Assembly: GCA_004553595.1 (NCBI GenBank)
Contig: SFKZ01000006.1
Location: forward strand, 19,720-83,719
Direction of reading: 5' to 3'
Length of the DNA stretch: 64,000 nt
Origin: Methanobrevibacter ruminantium
GTDB taxonomy: Archaea; Methanobacteriota; Methanobacteria; Methanobacteriales; Methanobacteriaceae
The notes under the pieces are model-generated. The model ran no database searches, had not been told where the DNA came from, and saw only the letters and a list, made by a program, of their open reading frames with translations. This document shows positions 8,900 through 18,534 of this stretch, piece by piece. The first letter of the stretch is position 1. Each line of letters starts with the position of its first letter. The translations under genes were made by a program, and so were the position numbers.

Positions 8900-11806
8900 T
8901 TAGAAAGATAAATGGACATACTGACCATGAAGGTCAAATGAAGTGGTATTCCAATTCTGAATATTACCTAATTTATTTCTGCTGCTTGTTGCATCAGCAG
9001 AATACCAGACACCATCAACATAAATTTGTGCCCACACATGACCTGTCACCAAACCACTTGAGAATTTACAGTTCTTACCATGTGAATATCTAGCAGGTAT
9101 GTCTGCTGCCCTACAAAGAGCCACAATCAAATTTGCATGGTCACAACAGTTACCTCTCTTATTACTTAAAGTTCCTGTTGCTTTATACTTGGTGTTTGCA
9201 TAATATTCATAGTCTATATTATCTCTGACCCAATTGAATATAGCCTCTGCTTTAGCCCAAACACTAGATTTTCCTGAAGTCAATTGATTAGCCAAAGTCT
9301 TGATTTGAGAATTTAGCGCATCATTTCCAGAAGAAACCAAATATTGTGCTAGTTGAGAGGAAGTTAAAGACTGTATCTCATTTAAACCCTTCTTATATTG
9401 TGAGGAATTTTCTCTTTTAGTGACATCTGAACCAGGTGTACCGTTAACATCCTCTGCATTGAAAGTAACATAATTTGGCAACCTATTGTTAATCCTATAA
9501 AAGTCTAAAGCTTTTGAAAGTCCAAATATGTATAAATCAGGAGACACTAAACCTTCACTTGTACTTATAGTGTTTGGAAGCCTATTTTCATTAATTGAAG
9601 AATTAATTAATTTATTAGCTAAAGCAAGGTAATCGCTTTTATTTAAAGCAGCATTAAAGGATAAACAGCTTCCATTAGCATATGAGGAATTAATAGCAAT
9701 AACATCTACATCAAGTTTTTTACCATTATTAATATTTTCCACTGATTTAGCCATTAAATATGCAAAGCTGGTAATATTAACAGTTATTCCATTTACAGAA
9801 AGGTTATTCGGAACATAGCCCTTAAGCTCTACAAAACTCCTTAAATTACTTGCTGATTGAGCAATCTGATTAAATGTGAAAACTTTGTCTGACTTAACAT
9901 CAAGATTGACAGATCCTGATGAAGCAGAGTATAGACTATCACCATCAAACTTATAAGTCAATGCAACAATTCTAGGAGAACTTTCTGACATTAATAAATG
10001 AACTTGACCCTTGGAGTCAGTGGTATTCTTGATGGTATTCCCATCAAGAGTAAATGTCAGGGTTTTGCCAGATATTCCATTACCGTCACCATCTTTCAAG
10101 GTCACTACATAAGAACTGTTATTCATAATGGAATTACCGGAATTCTTAAGTGAAGTTGAAAGCTTTACTGCCAAATTAATATTTCCAGAAGATGATCTAT
10201 TATAATAGGAACTTCCTGCATAACTATAAGATAATTTATAAGTTTTACCTGCCTGAGAACTAATAGTTAAACTAGCTACACCTTTAGAATTAGTAGTTCT
10301 AGTATAAGTATTGCCATTAAAGACAAAAGTCACAGTCTTTTTGGATAATGCTTTGCCATTTCCATCTTTTAAAGTAACATTGTATGCATTTCCTTTAACA
10401 ATGATTGAAGAAGATCCGGTTAAAGTAGTAGCCATCTTAGTTTTAAGATTTACTGAGCCGGAACTAGAACCATAATAAATGCTTCCAGAATATTCGTAAG
10501 TTAATTTATAAGTATAACCAATCGCGGAATTGATTTTTAAACTAACAACCCCTTTGGAATTAGTAGTTTTCTTATAAGTTTTTCCTCTGTATTTAAGAAC
10601 TACAGTTTTATTAGATAAAACATTGCCGTTATAATCTTTCAAAGTAACGTAATAATATTTTCCTTTACCTACAGAACTACCAGAATTGGTTAATTTAGTA
10701 GGGGTTTTAATATATACAGATACTGTTTTAGAAGATGGCGCATAATAAGAACTGCCGGCATATTTATAATTTATATTATAATTCTTTCCAGGAACCACAT
10801 TTAAAACTAAACTTACAACTCCTTTAGTAGTGGTAGTCCTAGTATAAGTCTTGCCATTGAATGTAATAGTAACAGTCTTTTTAGATAAAGCTTTATTACT
10901 AGAATCTCTTAAAGTAACACTATATTTAGCCCCTTTAACTATACGAGCATTAGATCCAACTATTTTTGTAGGCTTTTTGACCTTAAGATTCATATAACCT
11001 GAATATGCTGCAAAATAACTATCTCCAGCAAATTTATAAGTTAATTTATAAGTTTTTCCTACAGTACCTGTAATAGTGAAACTAACAATACCTTTAGAAT
11101 TGGTAGTTAACTTATAAGTCTTGCCATTATAAGTAAGGGTTACTGGTTTTGATGCTAATACATTCCCATTTTTATCTTTTAAAACTACTGAATAGGAGTA
11201 ACCTTTAACTGCATCTTTAGTGGAGCTTGAAATAGTTGTTGGAGTCTTGCTAACAGTTATACTATTTGATAATGATGAATTTTCATACAATTCATCACCT
11301 TCAAAAATAACCCCAATTACATAGCTACCTGCTTTTGCATTAATATTTAATTTTGCAACACCATTAGAGTTAGTAGTCTTAGTATAATTTTTTCCATTGA
11401 ATGTGAAGATTAAATCTTTTCCAGATAAAACGTTTCCGTTATTATCCATTAAAGTGACTGAATAATCATATCCGTTAACTACACTTGAACTGGAACTCAC
11501 AATGGAAGTAGAGTTTTTAGTAGGTTCAACAGGGTCTTCACTGCCTGAATCAGTAGCATCAGATAATTCATTAGATTCAGAATTAGTATTGTCTAATATT
11601 TCTAAACCATCCTCTGCAGAATCGGAGTCAATAGCAGATAAATCCTCATATTGACTACTTAAATCATCACTCACTGAATCCTCATTTTCTGAAAGATAAT
11701 TCTGATTATCATTTATGTCACTTGCATCACTTGCTGATACTGATGCCATTGTCAAAATAAACAATGAAAAAATCAACAAAAGCAATGCTCTGTTTTTAGT
11801 CGAAAT
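8900..11806 (-). CDS. Surface protein: Ig-like repeats, pseudomurein-binding-like segments and transglutaminase-type protease domain
   Basis: About 968 residues, probably exported and bound to the pseudomurein wall. It has a signal peptide (STKNRALLLLIFSLFILTMA) and an acidic Ser-rich linker to about residue 95. Six Ig-like repeats of about 90 residues follow, each with a 'K.Y.VTLKD..G..LS.KTVTF.FNGKTY..TTNSKG' core. Two segments resemble pseudomurein-binding repeats (SFVELKGYVPNNLSVNG and FYRINNRLPNYVTF). The C-terminal transglutaminase-like domain has GNCCDHANL, GHVWAQI and ADATSS, giving a Cys-His-Asp triad. That layout recalls the pseudomurein endoisopeptidases PeiW/PeiP. Start problem: no ATG, GTG or TTG in frame precedes the signal peptide's basic region. 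GAGGTGA sits 4 nt before an ATT at 11806, which I use; the first standard start is TTG at 11785. A one-base longer A-run would also permit a GTG start. Confidence 0.85.
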   Translation of the reverse strand: MSTKNRALLLLIFSLFILTMASVSASDASDINDNQNYLSENEDSVSDDLSSQYEDLSAIDSDSAEDGLEILDNTNSESNELSDATDSGSEDPVEPTKNSTSIVSSSSSVVNGYDYSVTLMDNNGNVLSGKDLIFTFNGKNYTKTTNSNGVAKLNINAKAGSYVIGVIFEGDELYENSSLSNSITVSKTPTTISSSTKDAVKGYSYSVVLKDKNGNVLASKPVTLTYNGKTYKLTTNSKGIVSFTITGTVGKTYKLTYKFAGDSYFAAYSGYMNLKVKKPTKIVGSNARIVKGAKYSVTLRDSSNKALSKKTVTITFNGKTYTRTTTTKGVVSLVLNVVPGKNYNINYKYAGSSYYAPSSKTVSVYIKTPTKLTNSGSSVGKGKYYYVTLKDYNGNVLSNKTVVLKYRGKTYKKTTNSKGVVSLKINSAIGYTYKLTYEYSGSIYYGSSSGSVNLKTKMATTLTGSSSIIVKGNAYNVTLKDGNGKALSKKTVTFVFNGNTYTRTTNSKGVASLTISSQAGKTYKLSYSYAGSSYYNRSSSGNINLAVKLSTSLKNSGNSIMNNSSYVVTLKDGDGNGISGKTLTFTLDGNTIKNTTDSKGQVHLLMSESSPRIVALTYKFDGDSLYSASSGSVNLDVKSDKVFTFNQIAQSASNLRSFVELKGYVPNNLSVNGITVNITSFAYLMAKSVENINNGKKLDVDVIAINSSYANGSCLSFNAALNKSDYLALANKLINSSINENRLPNTISTSEGLVSPDLYIFGLSKALDFYRINNRLPNYVTFNAEDVNGTPGSDVTKRENSSQYKKGLNEIQSLTSSQLAQYLVSSGNDALNSQIKTLANQLTSGKSSVWAKAEAIFNWVRDNIDYEYYANTKYKATGTLSNKRGNCCDHANLIVALCRAADIPARYSHGKNCKFSSGLVTGHVWAQIYVDGVWYSADATSSRNKLGNIQNWNTTSFDLHGQYVHLSF

Positions 11807-12667
11807 TTTTTCACCTCAATACATTAAAAAAGATGAATTAACATAATAAATAAAATAATGCTAATTATTATTTTAAAAATAAATTTTCATAATAATATTT
11901 TTTATAAGAATTAAAGAATTTAGGAATTTTTTCTAAGTAAAATAATCTTTTTTAATGTTATATAAAAATTTTTAATTAATATAATATAAATGTTTCTCTT
12001 AAAAAAAAATTTAATTAGAAAGATATCATTAGGTTAAATCTACTATAACGAGCAAATAATAGTTAAATTAGAAAATGAAATATATTTGATATTTATTTAT
12101 AAAAAATAATAAAAAATATTAAATTAAATAAGAAAAAAAGAAATATTATTGGATAAAATTAAAAACAATCTAATAATGCTTTATTAGATAAATAAAGAAC
12201 TACCCATATGTATTTTATTAAAATATAATAAAATAATAATCAAATAAATGAAATATAAACAAAATTAAGAGAATTTAATTAAAAAAGCAATAAACAACGC
12301 TTTTTAAATTGAAAAACAGAAAAAATAAAATCCCATATCATATATAATATTAATATATAATTAAAAAAAGATTTTTTAAAAAATAGAACATTCTTATTTT
12401 GAAGAATAAAGTACAAATCAAAGGTAAAATGGAAAATAAAGCATTAAAATGAAAGATAAAAAATCATATTTAGATAACCTAATTAAGTATGAAAATTGCT
12501 TAAAAATAACAGGAAAAATAATGTTAAAACTATTAAAAAATTAATTTAAAATGGATTTAAAAATTTGATAAAATTTAAAAAATAATTAAAAATCTAAAAA
12601 TAAAAATGATAGAAAAAGAAAGTGAGAAAAACATAAAAAATGAAAAAAAGAATTAATGGATAATTAA
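11807..12667. other. Long gene-free AT-rich spacer
   Basis: About 860 bp of very AT-rich sequence between the surface-protein start and the Ser-rich protein stop. No frame of useful length, no tRNA and no convincing repeat was found. It likely contains the distal promoter of the surface protein. Long AT spacers around surface-protein genes are common in this group. Confidence 0.6.
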
Positions 12668-13117
12668 TTATCCTAAATCAGTAGCTCCTGAAGAAGATCC
12701 TCCACCATCAGATGAACCTCCACCAGAGGACCCAGAACCTGAATCACTAGAACCAAAACCACTGGAACCTGAATCACTAGAACCAGAACCAGAACCAGAA
12801 CCATTAGAACTTGAGGAACTAGAACTTCCAGAATGACTTGGACTTTCAGAATGGCTAGAACCTGAGGAACTAGAACTATATCTTACAGTAGAGCCTGAAG
12901 ATGAGGAACTAGTGCTAACACTGGTATCTGTGCCATCATCAACTGTTAAATTCTCTGTTTCATTAATTGTTGTGTTAGTAACATTAGTTACATTTTCTTG
13001 CAATTCTGTATCTTCTGAATCCCCTAATCCATTAGATATGAAAAGGAAACCGCAAACAAGTGCAGCAATTGCAATCAAGATAAGTAAAATAATAATTATT
13101 TTATTTCCAGTATCCAT
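12668..13117 (-). CDS. Membrane-anchored Ser/Gly-rich low-complexity protein
   Basis: 149 residues. A transmembrane or signal-anchor segment (NKIIIILLILIAIAALVCGF) occupies about residues 5-25. An Asn-Thr-rich stretch with several N-x-T/S sequons (NVTNVTNTT, NETENLT) could be glycosylated. From about residue 65 to the end it is almost entirely Ser and Gly. The frame extends to 13150, but TAGGAGT precedes the ATG at 13117. It is probably a cell-surface filler or spacer protein; no enzymatic domain is present. Its position next to the wall-associated protein fits a surface role. Confidence 0.65.
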   Translation of the reverse strand: MDTGNKIIIILLILIAIAALVCGFLFISNGLGDSEDTELQENVTNVTNTTINETENLTVDDGTDTSVSTSSSSSGSTVRYSSSSSGSSHSESPSHSGSSSSSSSNGSGSGSGSSDSGSSGFGSSDSGSGSSGGGSSDGGGSSSGATDLG

Positions 13118-13237
13118 AGAATTACTCCTAAATTTTTTAAAACATAGCAAATAATTTTAAGATTTACACAATAATGATATTTCTTTTTTAATAAATATAA
13201 ATATTATCATATTAGCAATTAAAAGAAAAATATCAGA

Positions 13238-13852
13238 TTATCTAATAAAATTAGTTCTTTGTTTTTCTTCCTCATGCTTAGGCAATTCTCTATTTTCAAG
13301 TGATTTTAAAATCCAAGCCATATTGGTTGCCAATGTTCTCATGGTTTGGAGACCTTCCAAATCTTGCTTGACTTCTTCAGGAGTGTTTCCATGAACACTA
13401 TTCCAATATTGTGATGCAACAATAGGCATATTTGAAATTGTGAAGTACTTGTTCAATCTGTCAAAGCTTGCACTTGCACCGCCTCTACGGCAGCTTACGA
13501 TAGAAGCTCCCGGTTTGAATTTAAAGTTAGCACTTGCAGCATAGAAAACCCTATCAAGTATAGCGCATAATGCACCATTAGGACCAGCATAATAAACTGG
13601 AGAACCTATAATCACTCCATCAGATTCTATTAGCTTATCAATTATTTCATTTGCTGGATCATCGTCAAATGCACATTTTCCATTGTTATGACCGCATTTG
13701 AGACAAGCTATGCAACCTCTAACAGATTTGTTTCCAATCCAGAAGATTTCACTGTCAACACCCTCTTTTTCCAATTGGTTTTTGATTTCAGTCAGTGCTG
13801 TAAAAGTGCATCCTTCCTTATGAGGACTTCCATTAATTAGTAAAACTTTCAT
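13238..13852 (-). CDS. Flavodoxin-like NAD(P)H-dependent FMN reductase / iron-sulfur flavoprotein type
   Basis: 204 residues. The N-terminus MKVLLINGSPHKEGCT is the FMN phosphate loop; GCIACLKC (about residues 47-54) is a Cys cluster as in archaeal iron-sulfur flavoproteins; GVIIGSPVYYAGPNGALCAILDR lies near residue 80. The family transfers electrons between NAD(P)H or ferredoxin and various acceptors. The start has GGAGTGAGAAA before ATG. Its neighbour (13929-14321) is another Cys-rich redox-type protein in the same orientation, 77 bp upstream, so they may form a redox unit. Confidence 0.82.
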   Translation of the reverse strand: MKVLLINGSPHKEGCTFTALTEIKNQLEKEGVDSEIFWIGNKSVRGCIACLKCGHNNGKCAFDDDPANEIIDKLIESDGVIIGSPVYYAGPNGALCAILDRVFYAASANFKFKPGASIVSCRRGGASASFDRLNKYFTISNMPIVASQYWNSVHGNTPEEVKQDLEGLQTMRTLATNMAWILKSLENRELPKHEEEKQRTNFIR

Positions 13853-13928
13853 TTTCTCACTCCAAAACTAAAAAATTAACAATTATTAATCTAAATAATA
13901 AAAAGATAATAAAAAAATAAAGAAAAAA

Positions 13929-14321
13929 TTATTCTTTTAAGTATTCGCAGACCTTTTCACCTGCAAATAAGCATACTTCAACACATGGAGATTTGTCATC
14001 CCCATCTTTTGAGATGTATCCGCATGTTACAGATTCATACTTGTCCTTGAATTCATTGAATAACTTTTTGGAAGCGGAAATGATTTGCTTTTCATCTGCA
14101 CCTAAAAGACCTAAAGCCATTACAGCCCCAGTTACAGCACCACAGGTTCCTTCAGAGAATGTTCCACCAATTCCTCCAGAGAATCCTTTTGCAAGAAGAG
14201 CCAATTCTTCAGTAGGCATACCTGCAACATCACAAATTCCCATAAGAGTTGCTTGTGAACAACTGTAATCCTTTCTGTATTCTTCAATTTTCTTTACTAC
14301 TTCATTTGAATCCAATTCCAT
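13929..14321 (-). CDS. C-GCAxxG-C-C family (putative redox-active) protein
   Basis: 130 residues. It contains the family's ordered Cys pattern: CSQATL (about 20), GTCGAVTGAVMALG (about 60), a Cys near 100 (VTCGYI) and CVEVCLFAGEKVCEYL at the C-terminus. I recognise this as the C_GCAxxG_C_C family, thought to be redox or selenium-associated; the function is unproven. GTGAGGGATTATT precedes the ATG. Likely transcribed with the downstream flavodoxin-like gene. Confidence 0.78.
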   Translation of the reverse strand: MELDSNEVVKKIEEYRKDYSCSQATLMGICDVAGMPTEELALLAKGFSGGIGGTFSEGTCGAVTGAVMALGLLGADEKQIISASKKLFNEFKDKYESVTCGYISKDGDDKSPCVEVCLFAGEKVCEYLKE

Positions 14322-14505
14322 AATAATCCCTCACAACTAATTTAAATCAAATTTTGAATAATTCGAATTATTTAAAACATTGTTATAGTTAGTATAAACT
14401 TTAATGTTAATAAATTTTTATAAATCAATGAAAAAAAATGTTTGAAAAAATAATAGATAAAAAGAGTAGAAAAAAGAAATAAAATAAAAAAAGAAATAAA
14501 AAAGA

Positions 14506-16554
14506 CTAGTTGTGATAGGTTCCACAACTTTGTCTGCTTAAAGCATGCTTGTGAGCATGCATATGCTTAATTCCACTTTCAGTTTCGATTTCATCAATTA
14601 TCTTAATGCCGTCATGAGAATGTGAGTGCTCTCCATCATTGTGGAAATGATAATGGCTGTGTTCCACATTTTCAGTATCGATTTTCTTAATTGAATCATC
14701 AAATTTCCTGTCATACAGTAACGCTGCATTCAATACTACAAGACATGATCCTGCATTGTGAACAATAGCTCCAGTAACCGGATTCAATAATCCTAAAACG
14801 GAACATACAATAGCCACTGCATTGATTGTCATGGAAAGGATAATGTTTGCCTTGATTGTAAACAAGGTTGAATTTGAAAGCTTTTTAAGATATGGAATCT
14901 TACCGATGTCATCACCTAAAAGTGCAATATCTGCTGCTTCAATAGCAACATCACTTCCTACAGAGCCCATTGCTACACTTACATCAGCAGTCTTGAGTGC
15001 AGGTGCATCATTTACACCATCACCAATCATACAGACTTTCTTGCCTTCACTTTTGAGCTTTTCAATCCAATCAAGCTTTTCTTGAGGAAGCAAGTTTCCA
15101 TATACCTTTCCAATTCCAACTTGAGAAGCAAAATAATTAGCAGTTTCTGTATTATCTCCTGTAAGCAATATTGTTTCAGTTCCCAATTCATGCAAGTTCT
15201 CAATCATGTTTTTGGAATCTTCACGTATTACATCAGACAATCCAATCAAACCGACTACACCATCATTCAAAGCAACGATAATTGAAGCCTTACCTTCATG
15301 TTTTAACTGGTTTAGTTCACTATCAAAATTAAAATCAATATTATTTCCTGATAAAAATTTGGAGTTTCCTGCATATACTTGACCATAAGAGTTCTTACAA
15401 CTTACCCCTTTTCCAGGGAACATCTTAAAGTCTTGTGGTTCTTCAATATCAATTTCAACTTCTTTTGCTTTGTCTACAACAGCTTTAGCCAATGGATGCT
15501 CACTTAATTCCTCACAAGAGGCAACTATGTTCAAAACATCCATTTCATCTAAATCATCTTTCAAGGAAATAATATCCGAAACTGCTAAATTACCGTAAGT
15601 TAAAGTACCTGTTTTATCGAACACTAATGTATTCAATCCACCGAGAGTTTCTAAAGCTTCACCAGATTTAATGAGCACTCCATATTTTGTTGCCTGACCA
15701 ATAGCTGCCATAATTGCAGTTGGTGTAGCAAGTATCAATGCACATGGACAGAATACTACGAGGACTGTTACTCCCCTTTCAATGTTTCCTGTAATGAGCC
15801 ATGCTGCAATTGCAATTATCAATGCAACAGGAACAAGCCATGTTGCCCATTTGTCTGCAATCCTTTGAGTTGGAGCTTGCTTTTCATCAGCTGCCTTTAC
15901 AAGGTCAATCAACTTTTGAAGTGAAGAGTTTTCACCTAAACTGGTTGCCTTAATGTCAATTGCACCATACAAATTCATGGTACCGCAGAACACCTCATCC
16001 CCCACATCCTTATCAATCGGCAATGATTCACCAGTCATGATGGATTGATCAAGAGAAGAGGTACCGTTTATAATTTCACCGTCAACAGGTACGCTTTCAC
16101 CAGGAAGAATTCTCAAAGTATCTCCGATTTTAATCTCATCAACGGAAATCATTTCTTCCTTGCCATCCACAATTCTTCTACCTGTTTGTGGAGTTAAATT
16201 AATAAGATTTCTTAAACCTTTTTTAGCTCTTTCAACTGTCCAGTCTTCTAAAAGAGCACCTAAAGCCATAATCCATGCAACTTCACCTGCTGCAAATATC
16301 TCACCAATCAAGAGTGATGCCACCATAGCGATTGCAATAAGAAGTGCAGATGAAATCCACTTTTCACGGATTAATCTGGTTAAAGCCAATAATAACATTG
16401 GAATACCACTTATTATTACCGCACCCCACGCAGGGTTTAGGTAAATTGGAGTGTCAATTCCAAGTATCATGAAAATAACAGCGATTACAAGAAATATAGC
16501 TGAAATAATGGTCATTTTCAAACCAAATAAGAAATCAGTTATTTCATCAATCAA
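14506..16554 (-). CDS. P1B-type heavy-metal translocating ATPase with His-rich C-terminus
   Basis: About 682 residues, a membrane pump moving soft or transition metal ions out of the cytoplasm. Visible motifs are TGES in the actuator domain, CPCALILATPTAIMAAIG in the membrane metal site, DKTGTLT (phosphorylated Asp), SEHPLAKAV (HP motif) and GDGVNDAPALKTADVSVAMG. There is no N-terminal CxxC metal-binding domain. The last 70 residues are His-rich (HSHYHFHNDGEHSHSHDG, HMHAHKHA) and may bind or sense metal. CPC fits Cu/Zn/Cd/Pb classes, and NAGSCLVVLNAALL in the last membrane segment leans to the Zn/Cd group; nickel cannot be excluded. A GTG at 16563 is possible, but AGAAGGTG is well placed for the TTG at 16554. 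Four palindromes lie upstream. Confidence 0.9.
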   Translation of the reverse strand: MIDEITDFLFGLKMTIISAIFLVIAVIFMILGIDTPIYLNPAWGAVIISGIPMLLLALTRLIREKWISSALLIAIAMVASLLIGEIFAAGEVAWIMALGALLEDWTVERAKKGLRNLINLTPQTGRRIVDGKEEMISVDEIKIGDTLRILPGESVPVDGEIINGTSSLDQSIMTGESLPIDKDVGDEVFCGTMNLYGAIDIKATSLGENSSLQKLIDLVKAADEKQAPTQRIADKWATWLVPVALIIAIAAWLITGNIERGVTVLVVFCPCALILATPTAIMAAIGQATKYGVLIKSGEALETLGGLNTLVFDKTGTLTYGNLAVSDIISLKDDLDEMDVLNIVASCEELSEHPLAKAVVDKAKEVEIDIEEPQDFKMFPGKGVSCKNSYGQVYAGNSKFLSGNNIDFNFDSELNQLKHEGKASIIVALNDGVVGLIGLSDVIREDSKNMIENLHELGTETILLTGDNTETANYFASQVGIGKVYGNLLPQEKLDWIEKLKSEGKKVCMIGDGVNDAPALKTADVSVAMGSVGSDVAIEAADIALLGDDIGKIPYLKKLSNSTLFTIKANIILSMTINAVAIVCSVLGLLNPVTGAIVHNAGSCLVVLNAALLYDRKFDDSIKKIDTENVEHSHYHFHNDGEHSHSHDGIKIIDEIETESGIKHMHAHKHALSRQSCGTYHN

Positions 16555-16603
16555 TATAGACACCTTCTTTTATAATAATTTAATAAAATTTTTTTGTAAT
16601 ATT

Positions 16604-16795
16604 AAAAAGTATTACTTTTTTTAAGTTTTTTGTATAGTTAGTATCACTAATGTTAATATATACGCCATATCATATAAATTTTATTACTTTTTTGTAGTTT
16701 TTAGGGCAAAAAGTATTACTTTTAGAAAAATTTTAAAAAAAATATGAAAAAAGTATTACTTTTTTGGTGATTTTTCTATAAAAAGTATTACTTTT
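16604..16795. promoter_or_regulatory. Four AAAAGTATTACTTTT palindromes (candidate metal operator array)
   Basis: The perfect 15-bp palindrome AAAAGTATTACTTTT occurs at about 16605-16619, 16709-16723, 16749-16763 and 16781-16795 (centres 16612, 16716, 16756, 16788; spacings 104, 40 and 32 bp). The first lies about 50 bp upstream of the ATPase start, in promoter position. A looser copy, TTAGTATCACTAA, is near 16638. Related sites precede the ABC importer and hypA. I infer a metalloregulator operator (NikR, ArsR or DtxR class cannot be told apart). Confidence 0.7.
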
Positions 16796-16948
16796 AAATA
16801 AATTTTAAAAAAAATTAATTAACAAAAGAAAGTAATATAATATGGAAATTTAATAAAAATAGAAAAAAGAGGACTATAAAAATAAAAAAATTAAAGAAAT
16901 AAAAAAATTAATAATAAAAAAAAGGGATAGAATTTAATTAATGTTTAA

Positions 16949-17770
16949 TTAACTAATCTTTCTAATTAATACAGAAGTGTTGTTTGTTTTTCCTTTAGGA
17001 AGCAACATAACTTCCTGATGGAATCCTCTTGTATCCTTTTCAGTTACTGGAGAGTAAAGAATAGCTCTCATACCAGTATATGTTCTGTAAAGAACCGGAG
17101 TCTTCTCATCAACAACATCCCAAACATTTGCAAATACCCTATCCTTAGGTTCAGCAAATGCCGCAATCATCAAGATGTCATAGTCCAAGTCTGCAATAGT
17201 CTTTTCATTACCTGTTATAATCTCAATGCTTTCATCAAGACCTAAACGTTTTAAGACTTTTCTTGACAAGTCAGCAACTTCAGGATCCTGTTCAATACCA
17301 ATACATTTGCATCCAGTTACCATATTAAACATGATTATTGTTAATGGCAAAGGACCGCTACCTAAAAATACAAATGTCTTGTTTTCATTGAATTTAGCCA
17401 ATTGCATTTCATTTTCAATAAGGCCAATATACCTGTCATAAAAATGGAATGAATCCAAAACAGCTTTGGGATCATCAGATTCCAAAATTTTCATAGCATT
17501 TTCACGTTCTAATCTTGCACCGATATAAACATAGAACTTACGAATCAACTTCAATGCTTTATTCATTTTCTCATCATCAAGAATATGCTTTGCAGAGTCA
17601 AAATCTATTTCCTTGTCATGGGCAATTACTTCAATATCATCCAAGATCTTTGTAATCTCCCCAATATCAGTGCCATCCAATGCAGAAATGCCCTCAGTAT
17701 CCAAATCTCCATAGCTTGAAAGCTTATTCGCAATCTCTTCAATTGTTCCCCAATATTTATAACAACTCAT
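16949..17770 (-). CDS. Archaeal nicotianamine synthase (thermonicotianamine-type)
   Basis: 273 residues. It aligns from memory along its length with the structurally characterised Methanothermobacter enzyme MtNAS: start MSCYKYW, then DFDSAKHILDDEKMNKALKL, IRKFYVYIGARLE, FHFYDRY, VFLGSGPLPLT (SAM-binding Rossmann loop), GIEQDPEVADLSRKVLKRLG, AAFAEPKDRVFANVW and YRTYTGMRAILYSPV. The residues corresponding to the recalled active-site Glu81 and Tyr107 are present (Glu88 and Tyr114). These enzymes condense aminopropyl groups from S-adenosylmethionine, giving a nicotianamine-like metal chelator. It is followed upstream by a GNAT gene and a Nik/Opp-type importer in the same orientation, suggesting metal acquisition. 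GTGATAAA precedes the ATG. Confidence 0.93.
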   Translation of the reverse strand: MSCYKYWGTIEEIANKLSSYGDLDTEGISALDGTDIGEITKILDDIEVIAHDKEIDFDSAKHILDDEKMNKALKLIRKFYVYIGARLERENAMKILESDDPKAVLDSFHFYDRYIGLIENEMQLAKFNENKTFVFLGSGPLPLTIIMFNMVTGCKCIGIEQDPEVADLSRKVLKRLGLDESIEIITGNEKTIADLDYDILMIAAFAEPKDRVFANVWDVVDEKTPVLYRTYTGMRAILYSPVTEKDTRGFHQEVMLLPKGKTNNTSVLIRKIS

Positions 17771-17927
17771 TTTATCACATAAAATCTATTAAAAAATAAA
17801 AAAATCGTTTATAATTAAATTTGTATTTTAAAGTATAAATTAAAAAATATAAATTTAATTTTAATTATTATTTTGTAATTAAAGCAATATATTTTAACTT
17901 ATATTTATTAAAACTAATTTTATTAAA

Positions 17928-18446
17928 TTATTTGCTTGATAAGTTCTTTACCATATGGACTGTCTGAAGCTCATTATTTGTATCCCATGTTACATTGAAT
18001 CCTACTTTTTTCCAAAAATTAAATCCTGCTTCAAGATTCTTATGTGTATGCAAATAAATCTCATTGAAGTTATTTTCACAGCAAAACTCCTCAACAACAT
18101 TATATAACTGTGTAGCTAATCCACAACGCCTATAATACTTATCTACAAAGAGTCTCCAAATGCTTGCTGTGGATTCCTTAGAGTACAAATCCTGAAATTC
18201 CATAAAGTTCTTATCATACTGCCTAACTGCTATGGTAGCAATGATTTTTCCATTATCACAATCTTCAACATAAAACAGACTGTTTTTCTTGCAATCTATA
18301 TAATACTTGTTCAAGTCTATTATGTCCTTATGCCAAGAAGGAATGTAACCATAGCCATATTCAGATCTTATTTGAGAAAACAGGAAATTTCTCACTCTAA
18401 TTTTTGCATCACAATCATCAGACAATTGCTTTATGGTAAAATCCAT
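17928..18446 (-). CDS. GNAT-family N-acetyltransferase
   Basis: About 172 residues. The acetyl-CoA-binding core is DKYYRRCGLATQLYNVVEEF (about 110-130; R/Q-x-x-G-x-G/A variant RRCGLA), followed by EIYLHTHKNLEAGFNFWKKVGF, the usual terminal strand-helix. The substrate is unknown. The frame extends to 18455, but GTGATAAAA sits before the ATG at 18446. It lies between the nicotianamine synthase and the ABC importer genes, all on the same strand with gaps of about 80-160 bp, so it might modify a metallophore or simply be a neighbour. Confidence 0.85.
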   Translation of the reverse strand: MDFTIKQLSDDCDAKIRVRNFLFSQIRSEYGYGYIPSWHKDIIDLNKYYIDCKKNSLFYVEDCDNGKIIATIAVRQYDKNFMEFQDLYSKESTASIWRLFVDKYYRRCGLATQLYNVVEEFCCENNFNEIYLHTHKNLEAGFNFWKKVGFNVTWDTNNELQTVHMVKNLSSK

Positions 18447-18534
18447 TTTTATCACTTTAAATCATTTTTAAAATAATAATCCATGCGAAAAACAAAAATT
18501 AAAATTCTTAAAAATAAAAAAAATAAAAAAGATA

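Noticed and set aside
12668..13117. Ser/Gly-rich region as a spurious ORF from repeats
   Set aside because: It has a proper ribosome site, a membrane anchor and N-glycosylation sequons, so I kept it as a gene.
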